Assembly: GCF_017993425.1 (NCBI RefSeq)
Contig: NZ_JAGOMQ010000022.1
Coordinates: forward strand, 1 to 64,000
DNA: 64,000 bases
Direction of reading: 5' to 3'
Origin: Amaricoccus sp.
Lineage (GTDB): Bacteria; Pseudomonadota; Alphaproteobacteria; Rhodobacterales; Rhodobacteraceae
Shown here piece by piece: positions 46,277 through 54,544 of this stretch (the first letter of the stretch is position 1; each line of letters starts with the position of its first letter). Under the pieces are notes generated by a model. The model searched no databases. It was not told the origin of the DNA and worked only from the letters and a program-made list of their open reading frames with translations. The translations under genes were made by a program, and so were the position numbers.

Positions 46277-46315
46277 GTTCCTTGCCGGCCCCGGGGGCGT
46301 CGGCCGGCGGGCATG

Positions 46316-46344
46316 AAAAGGGCCCGGAACGGCGTTCCGGGCCC
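46316..46344 (-). terminator. Intrinsic terminator of the xanthine permease gene
   Basis: On the minus strand an 11-bp perfect stem GGGCCCGGAAC/GTTCCGGGCCC (46320-46344) is followed by TTTT. It lies 26 bp after the permease stop. Confidence 0.88.
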
Positions 46345-46369
46345 CCTCCTGTGTCGTGCGTGGCGTCGC

Positions 46370-47848
46370 TCAGTGCTCGCCGCCCGCCATCGCCGCCTCG
46401 CGGAGCTCCTCCTCGGTGGCGCTCGCGCCGTTGAAGAGGACGTTCAGGAGGACCGCGCCGATCGCGGCGAGGATGATGCCGCTGTCGATCAGCGGATGGA
46501 TCGCGTGCGGCAGCCACATCTTGAAGTCGGGCGCGACGAGCGGGATCATGCCGAGGCCGATCGAGATCGCGACGACGAAGAGGTTGTTGCGGCCGGTGGT
46601 GAAGTCGACGCGGCCGAGGATGCGCACGCCGGTCGCGGCGACCATGCCGAACATCACGAGGCCCGCGCCGCCGAGGACGACCGTCGGCAAGGCCTCGACG
46701 AGGGCGCCCATCTTGGGGATGAGTCCGAGGACCACCATGATGGCGCCGCCGGCGACGCAGACGTAGCGCGAGCGGATGCCGGTGACCCCGACGAGGCCGA
46801 CGTTCTGGCTGAACGAGGTGTAGGGGAAGGTGTTGAAGACGCCGCCGATCACCGTGCCGAGGCCGTCCATCCGGAGGCCCGCCGAGAGCGCCGGCTGGGT
46901 GAGCTTCTTGCCGGTGATGTCGGAGAGGGCGAGAAACATGCCGGTCGACTCGATCAGCGTCACCAGCATGACGATGGTCATCGTGGCGATCATCACCGGG
47001 TCGAAGATCGGCATGCCGAAGTGGAAGGGCCGGATCGGCGCGAACCAGGCGGCGGCGGCGACCTTCTCGAAGTGCATCATCCCGAGCGACGCGGCGATGA
47101 CCCCGCCGACGACGATGCCGAGCAGGACGGCGATGTTGGAGAGGAAGCCCCGGGCGAAGCGGGCGAAGCCGATGACGACGGCGAGCACGATGATCGAGAG
47201 GATGATGTTGGTCACCGGCGCGTAGAGCGGGTTCGGCACCGAGGCGGCGAGCTTGATGCCCTCGGGCGCCGGGGGGATCGCGCCGGCGCCGGCCTTCGCG
47301 GCGTCGAGCCAGGCGGTGTTGGCCGGGTCGACGAGCATCGGCGCGGTCGGGCCGAAGGGGTTGCCGAAGATCCAGTTGATGCCGATCCGCATCAGCGAGA
47401 TGCCGATGACGAGGATGATCGTGCCGGTCACCACCGGCGGGAAGAAGCGCAGCGCCCGGCTGGCGAGGGGCGCGATCAGGATGCCGACGACGCCGGCGCC
47501 GATGATCGAGCCGAAGATCATCCGCGCCCCGTCGATGCCGGGATGGCTGGCGGCGATCGACAGCATCGGGCCGACGGAGGCGAAGGTCACGCCCATCATC
47601 ACCGGCATGCGCACGCCGAACCAGGGCGTGGCGCCGTAGGATTGCAGGATCGAGACCACGCCGCAGCAGAAGAGGTCGGCCGAGATCAGGAAGGCGACGT
47701 CCTCGGGCGCGAGCTGGAGCGCGCGGCCGATGATGAGCGGAACGGCGATGGCGCCGGCGTACATGACGAGGACGTGCTGGAGGCCAAGCGCGAACAGCTT
47801 TGGCGCTGGCAGCATCTCGTCGACGGTGTGAACGGCGTCTGTCGCCAT
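46370..47848 (-). CDS. NCS2 xanthine/uracil permease
   Basis: A 492-residue inner-membrane nucleobase:cation symporter of the NCS2 family with about 12-14 membrane segments. It has FALGLQHVLVMYAGAIAVPLI (in parts), the conserved ESTGMF region (LVTLIESTGMFLALSDI), and NTFPYTSFSQNVGLVGVTG, typical of the xanthine/urate group rather than UraA. The substrate is probably xanthine or uric acid. It stands alone between a terminator and a divergent sulfatase gene; purine control is plausible but no known site was recognised. Confidence 0.92.
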   Translation of the reverse strand: MATDAVHTVDEMLPAPKLFALGLQHVLVMYAGAIAVPLIIGRALQLAPEDVAFLISADLFCCGVVSILQSYGATPWFGVRMPVMMGVTFASVGPMLSIAASHPGIDGARMIFGSIIGAGVVGILIAPLASRALRFFPPVVTGTIILVIGISLMRIGINWIFGNPFGPTAPMLVDPANTAWLDAAKAGAGAIPPAPEGIKLAASVPNPLYAPVTNIILSIIVLAVVIGFARFARGFLSNIAVLLGIVVGGVIAASLGMMHFEKVAAAAWFAPIRPFHFGMPIFDPVMIATMTIVMLVTLIESTGMFLALSDITGKKLTQPALSAGLRMDGLGTVIGGVFNTFPYTSFSQNVGLVGVTGIRSRYVCVAGGAIMVVLGLIPKMGALVEALPTVVLGGAGLVMFGMVAATGVRILGRVDFTTGRNNLFVVAISIGLGMIPLVAPDFKMWLPHAIHPLIDSGIILAAIGAVLLNVLFNGASATEEELREAAMAGGEH

Positions 47849-48214
47849 GGGTGTCTCCTCGGTGTTGGCAAATTTCGGGCTGGCAGGCGGCGCTTCGAGA
47901 CGTCGTCGCCCGATCGAGCCGTATTGGGCCTTCCTTCCCCCTCCCGAGCAGGCGGGGTCGTGGGGCCGCGTCAATGGTCGGTCAGGCGGGGTCCGTTGTC
48001 CAGCATTGCGACGGGGGGCAAAATCGACAGGACTTTCGCGCGCTGCCTTAAAATCCTGCCAGGGGGGGGGCGTGCGCGCGGCGTGCGGCGGCGTGGACAG
48101 GCGGGCCGCCGAGGCATAGGATCCCGCGGGGATCGTCCTCGGGGCTACGCGATCGCGGCGTCCGGGGCAACGGGCGGCGGCGCGCGCGACGCCGCCGGCA
48201 CAGGGGGGCGCGGG
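47849..48214. other. Divergent promoter region, permease and sulfatase
   Basis: A 366-bp region. It contains the direct repeat ACCCCGCCTG (minus strand, around 47950 and 47985) separated by 25 bp, and several short AT-richer patches. I looked for a purine or xanthine riboswitch and could not support one. Confidence 0.4.
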
Positions 48215-50380
48215 ATGGCGGCGACCAATCTCGTCTATGTTTCCATCGACGACATGCGGGCGGTCGACGACTGGGGGCGGTTCGCCGACCTGGTGGTGAC
48301 GCCCAACATGGACCGGCTGGCGGCCATGGGGACGACGTTCGAGCGGACGGTCTCGCAGGTGCCGCTCTGCAACCCCTCGCGCTCCAGCGTGCTGAGCGGG
48401 ACGCAGCCGAACAAGACCGGGGTGCTCGACAACCAGATGCCCTGGACCGAGCGGATCGACGCGGCCGACACGCTGCCGGCGGTGCTGAAGGCGGCCGGCG
48501 CCTACGTGGCGAGCTTCGGCAAGATCTTCCATACCGAGGTCACCATCGACGCGGCGCGCCAGTCGGTGATGTTCGACGAATACCTGCCCGGGGCCTCGGT
48601 CAACGGCCAGCGCTCCAATGTCGTGGTGGACGAGCTCTATCACGATTTCCCGTTCAATTCCGGGCGGTATCGAGGCAACGACCTGCAGGACGAGCGCAAC
48701 GTCGCGGCGGCCGTCGACTTCCTCGAGAACCGGGCGGGCGATCTCGACGCGCCGTTCTTCCTCGCCGTCGGCATCTCGAAGCCGCATCTGAGCTGGTGGG
48801 TGCCGGGGCGGTATTTCGACCTCTACGACCCGGCGGCGATCCGCACGGCGCTGACCCGCAGCCTGCAGGACGGCACGATCATTCCCGGGAACGGCGAGTA
48901 TTTCGACGTGCCGCCGATGAGCGTGCCCTCGCCGGAGCATGCGGGGATCGCCGCCGACATCGACCTCTGGGCCGACTATATCCACGCCTATCTCGCCTCG
49001 GTCAGCTATGCCGACGCGAAGCTCGGGCAGGTGCTCGACGCGCTGGAGGCGGACCCCGCGCTCGCGGCCGACACGGCGATCCTGATGTGGAGCGACCACG
49101 GCTACCATCTCGGCGACAAGGACCGCTGGGGCAAGTTCACCCACTGGCGCGAGTCGACCGAGGTGCCGTTCATCCTCGTCGACCCGGACCAGCCCGGCGG
49201 GCGGACGGCGCGGCAGGTGGTGAGCCTCGTCGACCTGTTCCCGACCGTGCTCGACATGATGGGGATCGACGCGCCGGCGCGGCTGGAGCTCGACGGCGAC
49301 AGCCTGATGCCGATCATGAGCAATCCGCGGACGAGCTGGTACGATCCGGCGAGCGGCCGCGGGGTGGCGCTGACCACGATCGACGGCTCGGTCTCGGTGC
49401 GCGCCGCGGTGCCGGGGGTGGGCGACATCCGCTACACGATCTATCCCGACGGCACGGAGGAGCTCTACGATATCGGCCGCGACCCGAACGAGCACGTGAA
49501 CCGGGTGGACTACGCGACGGGCGAGGGGCTGACGGCGGCGGACGACGCGCTCCGGGCGACGATGCGCGGGCTGATGGACCAGCAGCTCGCGGAGCACGAC
49601 TACCTGCGGAGCGACGGCGTCAATCCGGTGCGCGGGACGGCGGCGGACGAGCTCATCATCGGCGCGAACCTCGAGACGGGGCGCGACGATCTCGGGGGGC
49701 GCGGCGGGGACGACGTCTACGTGATCTATCGCGACGCGCGGATCGTCGAGACGGCGGGCGGGGGCGACGATCTGGTGATCATCCGCGACGAGGTTCTGGA
49801 GCGGAGCTTCCAGCTGCCGCAGAACGTGGAGTCGGTGCAGGTGCGGGTCGGCTTCACCGGCGGCGGCCGGGCGAGCACGATCATCGGCAGCGAGCTCGCG
49901 AACGACCTGCGCGGCGGCGGGGGCGCGGACGTGCTGCTGGGGCTCGCGGGCGCCGACATGCTGTTCGGGGACGGCGGGCGGGACACGCTGCGCGGGTCCT
50001 ACGCCGACGACCGGCTGACCGGGGGCGGCGGGGCGGACACGCTGGAGGGCGGGTCGGGGAACGACGTCTTCGTCTATCTGGCGGGGCGGGACTCGCGGCC
50101 GGCGGACGCCGACGTGATCCTCGGCTTCGACGGGCGCGGGAGCGCGGCGGGGGACCTGATCGACCTGTCGGCGCTCGACGCCGACACGCGGGTCGACGGC
50201 AACCAGGCCTTCCGCTTCGGCGGCACGGGCGGCGGGCGGATCCGGCTGATCGACAATGCGGCGGGCGAGACGGAGGTTCTGGCCAACGTCGACGGCGATC
50301 CGGACGTGGAGTTCCGCATCGTCATCCGCGACGGCTCCGCCCCGGCGTCGGCCTACACGGCGGCGGATTTCGCGCTGTAG
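48215..50380 (+). CDS. Sulfatase fused to RTX calcium-binding repeats
   Basis: A 721-residue protein. The type I sulfatase domain (residues ~4-440) has metal Asps in VSIDDM (D11, D12), the formylglycine motif CNPSR (C52-R56) and the second metal site WSDHGYHLG (D294, H295). Residues ~470-630 carry RTX nonapeptide repeats (GGGGADVLLG, GADMLFGDGG, GGSGNDVF), then a C-terminal region. There is no N-terminal signal, so type I secretion is expected; Cys-type sulfatases need conversion to formylglycine, and no maturase lies in the window. It resembles iduronate-2-sulfatase-like enzymes; substrate unknown. Confidence 0.9.
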   Translation: MAATNLVYVSIDDMRAVDDWGRFADLVVTPNMDRLAAMGTTFERTVSQVPLCNPSRSSVLSGTQPNKTGVLDNQMPWTERIDAADTLPAVLKAAGAYVASFGKIFHTEVTIDAARQSVMFDEYLPGASVNGQRSNVVVDELYHDFPFNSGRYRGNDLQDERNVAAAVDFLENRAGDLDAPFFLAVGISKPHLSWWVPGRYFDLYDPAAIRTALTRSLQDGTIIPGNGEYFDVPPMSVPSPEHAGIAADIDLWADYIHAYLASVSYADAKLGQVLDALEADPALAADTAILMWSDHGYHLGDKDRWGKFTHWRESTEVPFILVDPDQPGGRTARQVVSLVDLFPTVLDMMGIDAPARLELDGDSLMPIMSNPRTSWYDPASGRGVALTTIDGSVSVRAAVPGVGDIRYTIYPDGTEELYDIGRDPNEHVNRVDYATGEGLTAADDALRATMRGLMDQQLAEHDYLRSDGVNPVRGTAADELIIGANLETGRDDLGGRGGDDVYVIYRDARIVETAGGGDDLVIIRDEVLERSFQLPQNVESVQVRVGFTGGGRASTIIGSELANDLRGGGGADVLLGLAGADMLFGDGGRDTLRGSYADDRLTGGGGADTLEGGSGNDVFVYLAGRDSRPADADVILGFDGRGSAAGDLIDLSALDADTRVDGNQAFRFGGTGGGRIRLIDNAAGETEVLANVDGDPDVEFRIVIRDGSAPASAYTAADFAL

Positions 50381-50521
50381 GGCAGGGCGCGTCCGGACGG
50401 AAGCGTCCGGGGGTAGAGCTCCGCAGTCGTCCGCGAGGGCTGGGGCAGGCGGCGGCCTGCACGGCGGCGGATTCGCGGCGGAGGGGGAGGTTCGGATGGG
50501 GCGGGAGCGTCCGGGACGGGA

Positions 50522-50875
<354 letters not shown>

Positions 50876-50996
50876 TTATCTAGCGAGCCCGACGCGCCGC
50901 CGCCAGCCCTGCTCCCGGGCCTCGTCCGGCCGCGCTTGCCGGGAGGGGGCGCCTTCGCTATGTGTCGGGCGGGGATTTCCAAGGCGGAGGCGGCGG

Positions 50997-52259
50997 ATGC
51001 GGCGCGTTGTGATCACCGGACTCGGCATGGTGAGCCCGCTCGCCTGCGGCGTGGAGGAGACCTGGGCGCGGCTGGTCGCGGGCCAGTCCGGCGCCGGGCC
51101 GATCACCCGCTTCGACGCGGGCGCGCTCGCCACCCGGATCGCCTGCGAGGTTCCGCTCGGCGACGGGTCGGACGGGACGTTCAACGCCGACGACTGGATG
51201 TCGCCGAAGGAGAGCCGCAAGGTCGACACCTTCATCCTCTTCGCCATGGCCGCGGCCGAGCAGGCGGTGACGGACGCCGGCTGGAAGCCGGAGGACGAGG
51301 AGGAGCGCCTGCGCACCGGGGTGATGATCGGCTCGGGGATCGGCGGGCTCGCCACCATCGCCGAGACCTCGCTCATCCTGCGCGACAAGGGGCCGCGGAG
51401 GGTGTCGCCGTTCTTCATCCCGGGGAGCCTCATCAACCTCTGCTCCGGGCAGGCTTCGATCCGCTACGGGTTCAAGGGGCCGAACCATGCGGTGGTGACC
51501 GCCTGCTCGACCGGGGCCCATGCGATCGGCGACGCGGCGCGGCTGATCATGTGGGGCGACGCCGACGTGATGGTGGCGGGCGGCGCCGAGGCGGCGATCT
51601 GCGAGCTGGGGATCGCCGGGTTCAACGCCTGCAAGGCGCTGTCGACCGGGTTCAACGACGCGCCGGAGAAGGCGAGCCGGCCCTATGACCGCGACCGCGA
51701 CGGGTTCGTGATGGGCGAGGGCGCCGGGGTCGTGGTGCTGGAGGAGCTGGAGCACGCCAAGGCCCGGGGGGCGAAGATCTACGCCGAGGTCGCCGGCTAC
51801 GGGCTTTCGGGCGACGCCTATCACATCACCGCGCCGGCGCCGGACGGGGACGGGGGCTACCGGGCGATGCAGGCGGCGCTGCGGAGCGCCGGGATCACCC
51901 CGGACGAGATCGACTACGTCAACGCCCATGGCACCTCGACGCCGATGGGCGACGAGATCGAGCTCAACTCGGTGGCGCGGCTCCTCGGCGGCCATGCGGG
52001 GCGGGCGACGATGTCCTCGACGAAGTCGGCGACCGGGCACCTGCTCGGGGCGGCGGGGGCGATCGAGGCGATCTTCTGCGTGCTCGCGCTCCGCGACCAG
52101 GTGGCGCCGCCGACGCTCAACCTGGAGAACCCCTCGGTCGACACGCCCCTCGATCTCGCGCCGCTGAAGGCGCGGGAGCGCGAGATCCGGGTGGCGCTGT
52201 CGAACTCCTTCGGATTCGGCGGCACCAACGCCTCGCTGGTGCTGAAGCAGGTCGCGTGA
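50997..52259 (+). CDS. fabF: Beta-ketoacyl-ACP synthase II
   Basis: A 420-residue condensing enzyme of fatty acid elongation. The nucleophile is in VVTACSTGAHAIG (~C170), and the two His are in NAHGTSTPMGD and KSATGHLLGAAG. The glycine-rich end FGFGGTNASL is intact. The start ATG at 50997 gives the usual MRRVVITGLGMVSPL. The order fabF-mltG followed by the GTA cluster is common in Rhodobacterales. mltG begins 10 bp later. Confidence 0.97.
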   Translation: MRRVVITGLGMVSPLACGVEETWARLVAGQSGAGPITRFDAGALATRIACEVPLGDGSDGTFNADDWMSPKESRKVDTFILFAMAAAEQAVTDAGWKPEDEEERLRTGVMIGSGIGGLATIAETSLILRDKGPRRVSPFFIPGSLINLCSGQASIRYGFKGPNHAVVTACSTGAHAIGDAARLIMWGDADVMVAGGAEAAICELGIAGFNACKALSTGFNDAPEKASRPYDRDRDGFVMGEGAGVVVLEELEHAKARGAKIYAEVAGYGLSGDAYHITAPAPDGDGGYRAMQAALRSAGITPDEIDYVNAHGTSTPMGDEIELNSVARLLGGHAGRATMSSTKSATGHLLGAAGAIEAIFCVLALRDQVAPPTLNLENPSVDTPLDLAPLKAREREIRVALSNSFGFGGTNASLVLKQVA

Positions 52260-52269
52260 GGCCCCGGCG

Positions 52270-53331
52270 ATGATGCGTCATGTCGCCGCCAACGTGCTGA
52301 CGCTGCTCGTCCTCGGCCTCGTGCTGGTCCTCGGCGTCATCACCTGGGGCCAGTCGCAGTTCCGCGCGCCCGGGCCGCTGACCGCGCCGCTGCGGCTGGA
52401 GGTCGCCCGCGGCGAGGGGCTCGGCAGCGTCGCCGATCGGCTGGAGGCGGCGGGGGCGATCTCGAACGCCTCGGTGTTCCGCATCGGGGCCCGCTACGCC
52501 GGGCTCGACGCCGGGATCAAGTTCGGCGAGTACGAGTTCCCGGCCGGCGTCTCGATGCAGGCGATCCTCGACCAGATGAACACGGGCGGCAACGTCGTCC
52601 GCCAGGTGGTGATCCCCGAGGGCTGGACGAGCTGGCAGGTGGTGGAGGCGCTGCGGGCGCGGGAGGACCTGAGCGGCGAGATCGCCGAGGTTCCCGCGGA
52701 GGGCAGCCTCGCCCCGGCCGGCTACGACTACCAGCGCGGCGACGACCGGCAGGCGATGCTCGACCGGATGCGGGCCGAGCAGGACCGGACGCTGGCCGAG
52801 GCCTGGGCGGGGCGCGACCCGGACCTGCCGCTCCGGACGCCGGAGGAGCTGCTGGTGCTCGCCTCGATCGTCGAGAAGGAGACCGGGGTTGCCGAGGAGC
52901 GCAGCCGGGTTGCCGGGGTCTTCGTCAACCGGCTGAAGCGGGGGATGCGGCTCCAGACGGATCCGACGGTGATCTACGGCATCACCAAGGGCCGCGAGAC
53001 GCTGGGGCGGGGCCTGCGGGCGAGCGAGCTCGCTGCGGCGACGCCGTTCAACACCTATGTGATCGGGGGCCTGCCGCCGACGCCGATCGCCAATCCGGGC
53101 CGGGCCTCGATCCTGGCGGCGGCGAACCCGGAGCGGACGGACTTCCTCTATTTCGTGGCCGACGGGTCGGGGGGGCATGTCTTCGCCCGGACGCTCGAGG
53201 AGCATAACGCCAACGTCAACGCCTGGCGCCGGCTGGAGGCGCAGCGGGCGCTGGAGGCGCAGCGGGCGCTGGAGGCGGAGAAGGGCGGAGCGGCCGGGCA
53301 GGGCGAGGGCGGGGCGGCGACGGGGCAGTGA
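52270..53331 (+). CDS. mltG: Endolytic murein transglycosylase
   Basis: A 353-residue membrane-anchored glycan-strand cleaving enzyme (YceG family). One membrane segment lies at residues ~8-27, then a LysM-like region and the catalytic domain with Glu in LASIVEKETGVAEER and TDPTVIYG, TPFNTYVIGGLPPTPIANPG. The C-terminus has a short repeat, LEAQRALEAQRALEAE, encoded by an 18-bp tandem repeat near 53229-53281. It is probably co-transcribed with fabF. Confidence 0.95.
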   Translation: MMRHVAANVLTLLVLGLVLVLGVITWGQSQFRAPGPLTAPLRLEVARGEGLGSVADRLEAAGAISNASVFRIGARYAGLDAGIKFGEYEFPAGVSMQAILDQMNTGGNVVRQVVIPEGWTSWQVVEALRAREDLSGEIAEVPAEGSLAPAGYDYQRGDDRQAMLDRMRAEQDRTLAEAWAGRDPDLPLRTPEELLVLASIVEKETGVAEERSRVAGVFVNRLKRGMRLQTDPTVIYGITKGRETLGRGLRASELAAATPFNTYVIGGLPPTPIANPGRASILAAANPERTDFLYFVADGSGGHVFARTLEEHNANVNAWRRLEAQRALEAQRALEAEKGGAAGQGEGGAATGQ

Positions 53332-53432
53332 GAGTGCAGGGAGAAAATGTCGCACAGCGCGACGCTATTCACTGCATTGATATTGAATGATAAAAGACGC
53401 GAAGTAATTTTGTTGCGCGACGTTGGCGGCCG

Positions 53433-53600
53433 TCAGTCGGGCGCGTAGAGGCGCTCGATCTCGTCGAGGACGAGGTCGGTCAGCCGGCCGGTGGCCTCGC
53501 GGCCGGTGAGGTGCGGGCGCCAGCCGTCGCGGGTGCGCTCGCGGCGGATGGTGACGGCGTAGCGCGGGCGGAGCACGAGTTGAGCGAGAAAATCGCGCAA
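53433..53600 (-). pseudogene. Truncated ORF ending against the palindrome element
   Basis: On the minus strand a frame reads RDFLAQLVLRPRYAVTIRRE, then DGWRPHLTGREATGRLTDLV, ending RLYAPD and a stop. The composition looks like a real protein C-terminus. Upstream it runs within 17 bp of the palindrome element, where a stop closes it, and only a TTG without a ribosome-binding site could start it. It is best read as a 3' gene remnant cut by the element. I do not recognise the family. Confidence 0.4.
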
Positions 53601-53616
53601 TTGGGAATTTTACTGA

Positions 53617-53809
53617 ATTTGTGCACAAATATATTTCGAAATATATTTCGAAAATATTTTGAATATAAACGGTGAAAATCATTACATCGTCATCAGCGCC
53701 GCATTTCGCGGCGCCGTTCGACTCACTTTGCAGTTCCGCCGTCCCTGCCCCAACCGCTCCGCGTCGAGCCGGGTGACATGCGCATGTCACCCGGCGGGCG
53801 CCGTCGCGG
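53617..53809 (-). repeat. Palindrome-rich dispersed element, copy 2
   Basis: This is the inverted counterpart of 33969-34147. The 26-bp palindrome here (53769-53794) has GTGACAT/ATGTCAC where copy 1 has GAGACAT/ATGTCTC. The terminal palindrome is ATTTGTGCACAAAT (53617-53630) where copy 1 has ATTTGCGCGCAAAT. Both are paired changes that keep perfect symmetry. Confidence 0.85.
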
Positions 53810-53957
53810 GACGGGCCGCGCCGCTTGGGAGGGGCGGCTGGCCGGGAGGCAGGAACCGTGTCGCACAGCGGGGCGCAACCAAGGTGCGGACGGCCCAACC
53901 GTCCGCCAGCCTGGCGCGACGCTCGGGGCGGGCGGCGGTGACGCAGCGGCGACGGGG

Positions 53958-54008
53958 CAGCGCGCCGCGGGCGGAACGGCGGAGCGCATGCGACGTCGAC
54001 GCGGCGCC
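53958..54008 (+). repeat. 51-bp repeat, copy 2
   Basis: Matches 34315-34365 with six mismatches and has the same strand, although the neighbouring palindrome elements are inverted relative to each other. Confidence 0.7.
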
Positions 54009-54094
54009 TTGGGTCCGGCCGCCGGAGGCGGGCGGAGGGGTGTTGCGCGGCAGAAGAACGGGGCGCGCGGTGGTTGGGGGCGTGCAACCTGAGG

Positions 54095-54123
54095 TTGACA
54101 GGGCGCGCGGTCGAAGGTATAGC
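54095..54123 (+). promoter_or_regulatory. Strong sigma70-type promoter of the GTA operon
   Basis: TTGACA (54095-54100), exactly 17 bp, then TATAGC (54118-54123). Transcription would begin near 54130, about 90 bp before g1. In R. capsulatus the GTA promoter is activated by GafA and CtrA-linked signals; no CtrA site (TTAA-N7-TTAA) was found here. Confidence 0.75.
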
Positions 54124-54148
54124 TCCGGGCAAGCTGGAAGAAGTGGGT

Positions 54149-54189
54149 CGGCAGGACGGGCGAGAGCCCGGGCCTGCCGTTTCTTTTCT
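54149..54189 (+). terminator. Intrinsic-terminator-like hairpin in the GTA leader
   Basis: CGGCAGG (54149-54155) pairs with CCTGCCG (54173-54179), with an inner CGGGC/GCCCG stem and GAGA loop, followed by TTTCTTTTCT (54180-54189). It lies between the promoter and g1, so it either attenuates the operon or ends a ~60-nt leader RNA. Confidence 0.7.
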
Positions 54190-54220
54190 GCCCGGGCGGA
54201 GCAGCCAGGGCTCATGTCAC

Positions 54221-54544
54221 ATGACGATTTCAGCAGCAGAGGAGTTGCGTTCGGCCGACGTGCTCGAGCGTAACTATGAAATGTACCGTGATCTCTCCTT
54301 GGCTTTGAAGGAACGGATCGCGCAGATCAAGGGCGGGGCCGACTTCGACCCCGACTGCAAGGCGACCATGGATGCTCTCCAGAAGCAGTCCAAGGCGCTG
54401 CAAACCGTACTCGATCTCGAGGCAAGTCTTGCAAAACGAACCAGAATCTGGGGCGACGCCGGAAACGGCGGCGCGGAGCTCGACCTCGCCGCGGCGCGGG
54501 CCGAGATCGCTCGGAGACTTGCCGCGTGGTCCGGGGAAGGGTGA
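54221..54544 (+). CDS. g1: GTA gp1, small terminase subunit-like
   Basis: A 107-residue, mostly helical protein (ELRSADVLERNYEMYRDLSLALKER in parts, then CKATMDALQKQSKALQTVLDLEASLAKR). Position and size match RcGTA g1, shown to act as the small terminase subunit. Codon use is less GC-extreme than its neighbours. The ATG at 54221 lacks a strong ribosome-binding site. The 3' end overlaps the proposed start of the large terminase gene by 26 bp. Confidence 0.8.
   Translation: MTISAAEELRSADVLERNYEMYRDLSLALKERIAQIKGGADFDPDCKATMDALQKQSKALQTVLDLEASLAKRTRIWGDAGNGGAELDLAAARAEIARRLAAWSGEG

Larger units (their letters stand above)
45814..46315. other. Intergenic space with motif copy 2 and repeat copy E
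   Basis: It contains the TTCACGCGTGAA motif (45842-45878), MITE-like copy E (45938-46266) and the flanking 10-bp direct repeats CGGCCGTAGG at 45902-45911 and 46267-46276. No gene is seen. Confidence 0.65.
53332..54094. other. Repeat-filled spacer between mltG and the GTA cluster
   Basis: A 760-bp region that includes the truncated ORF at 53433-53600, palindrome element copy 2 (53617-53809) and the 51-bp repeat copy 2 (53958-54008). Parts are strongly AT-rich. No full-length gene is seen. Confidence 0.6.

Noticed and set aside
47849..48100. Xanthine or purine riboswitch upstream of the NCS2 permease
   Set aside because: The location is typical, but I could not identify the conserved loops of any purine or NMT1-type riboswitch in the leader; only a short ACCCCGCCTG direct repeat is visible.
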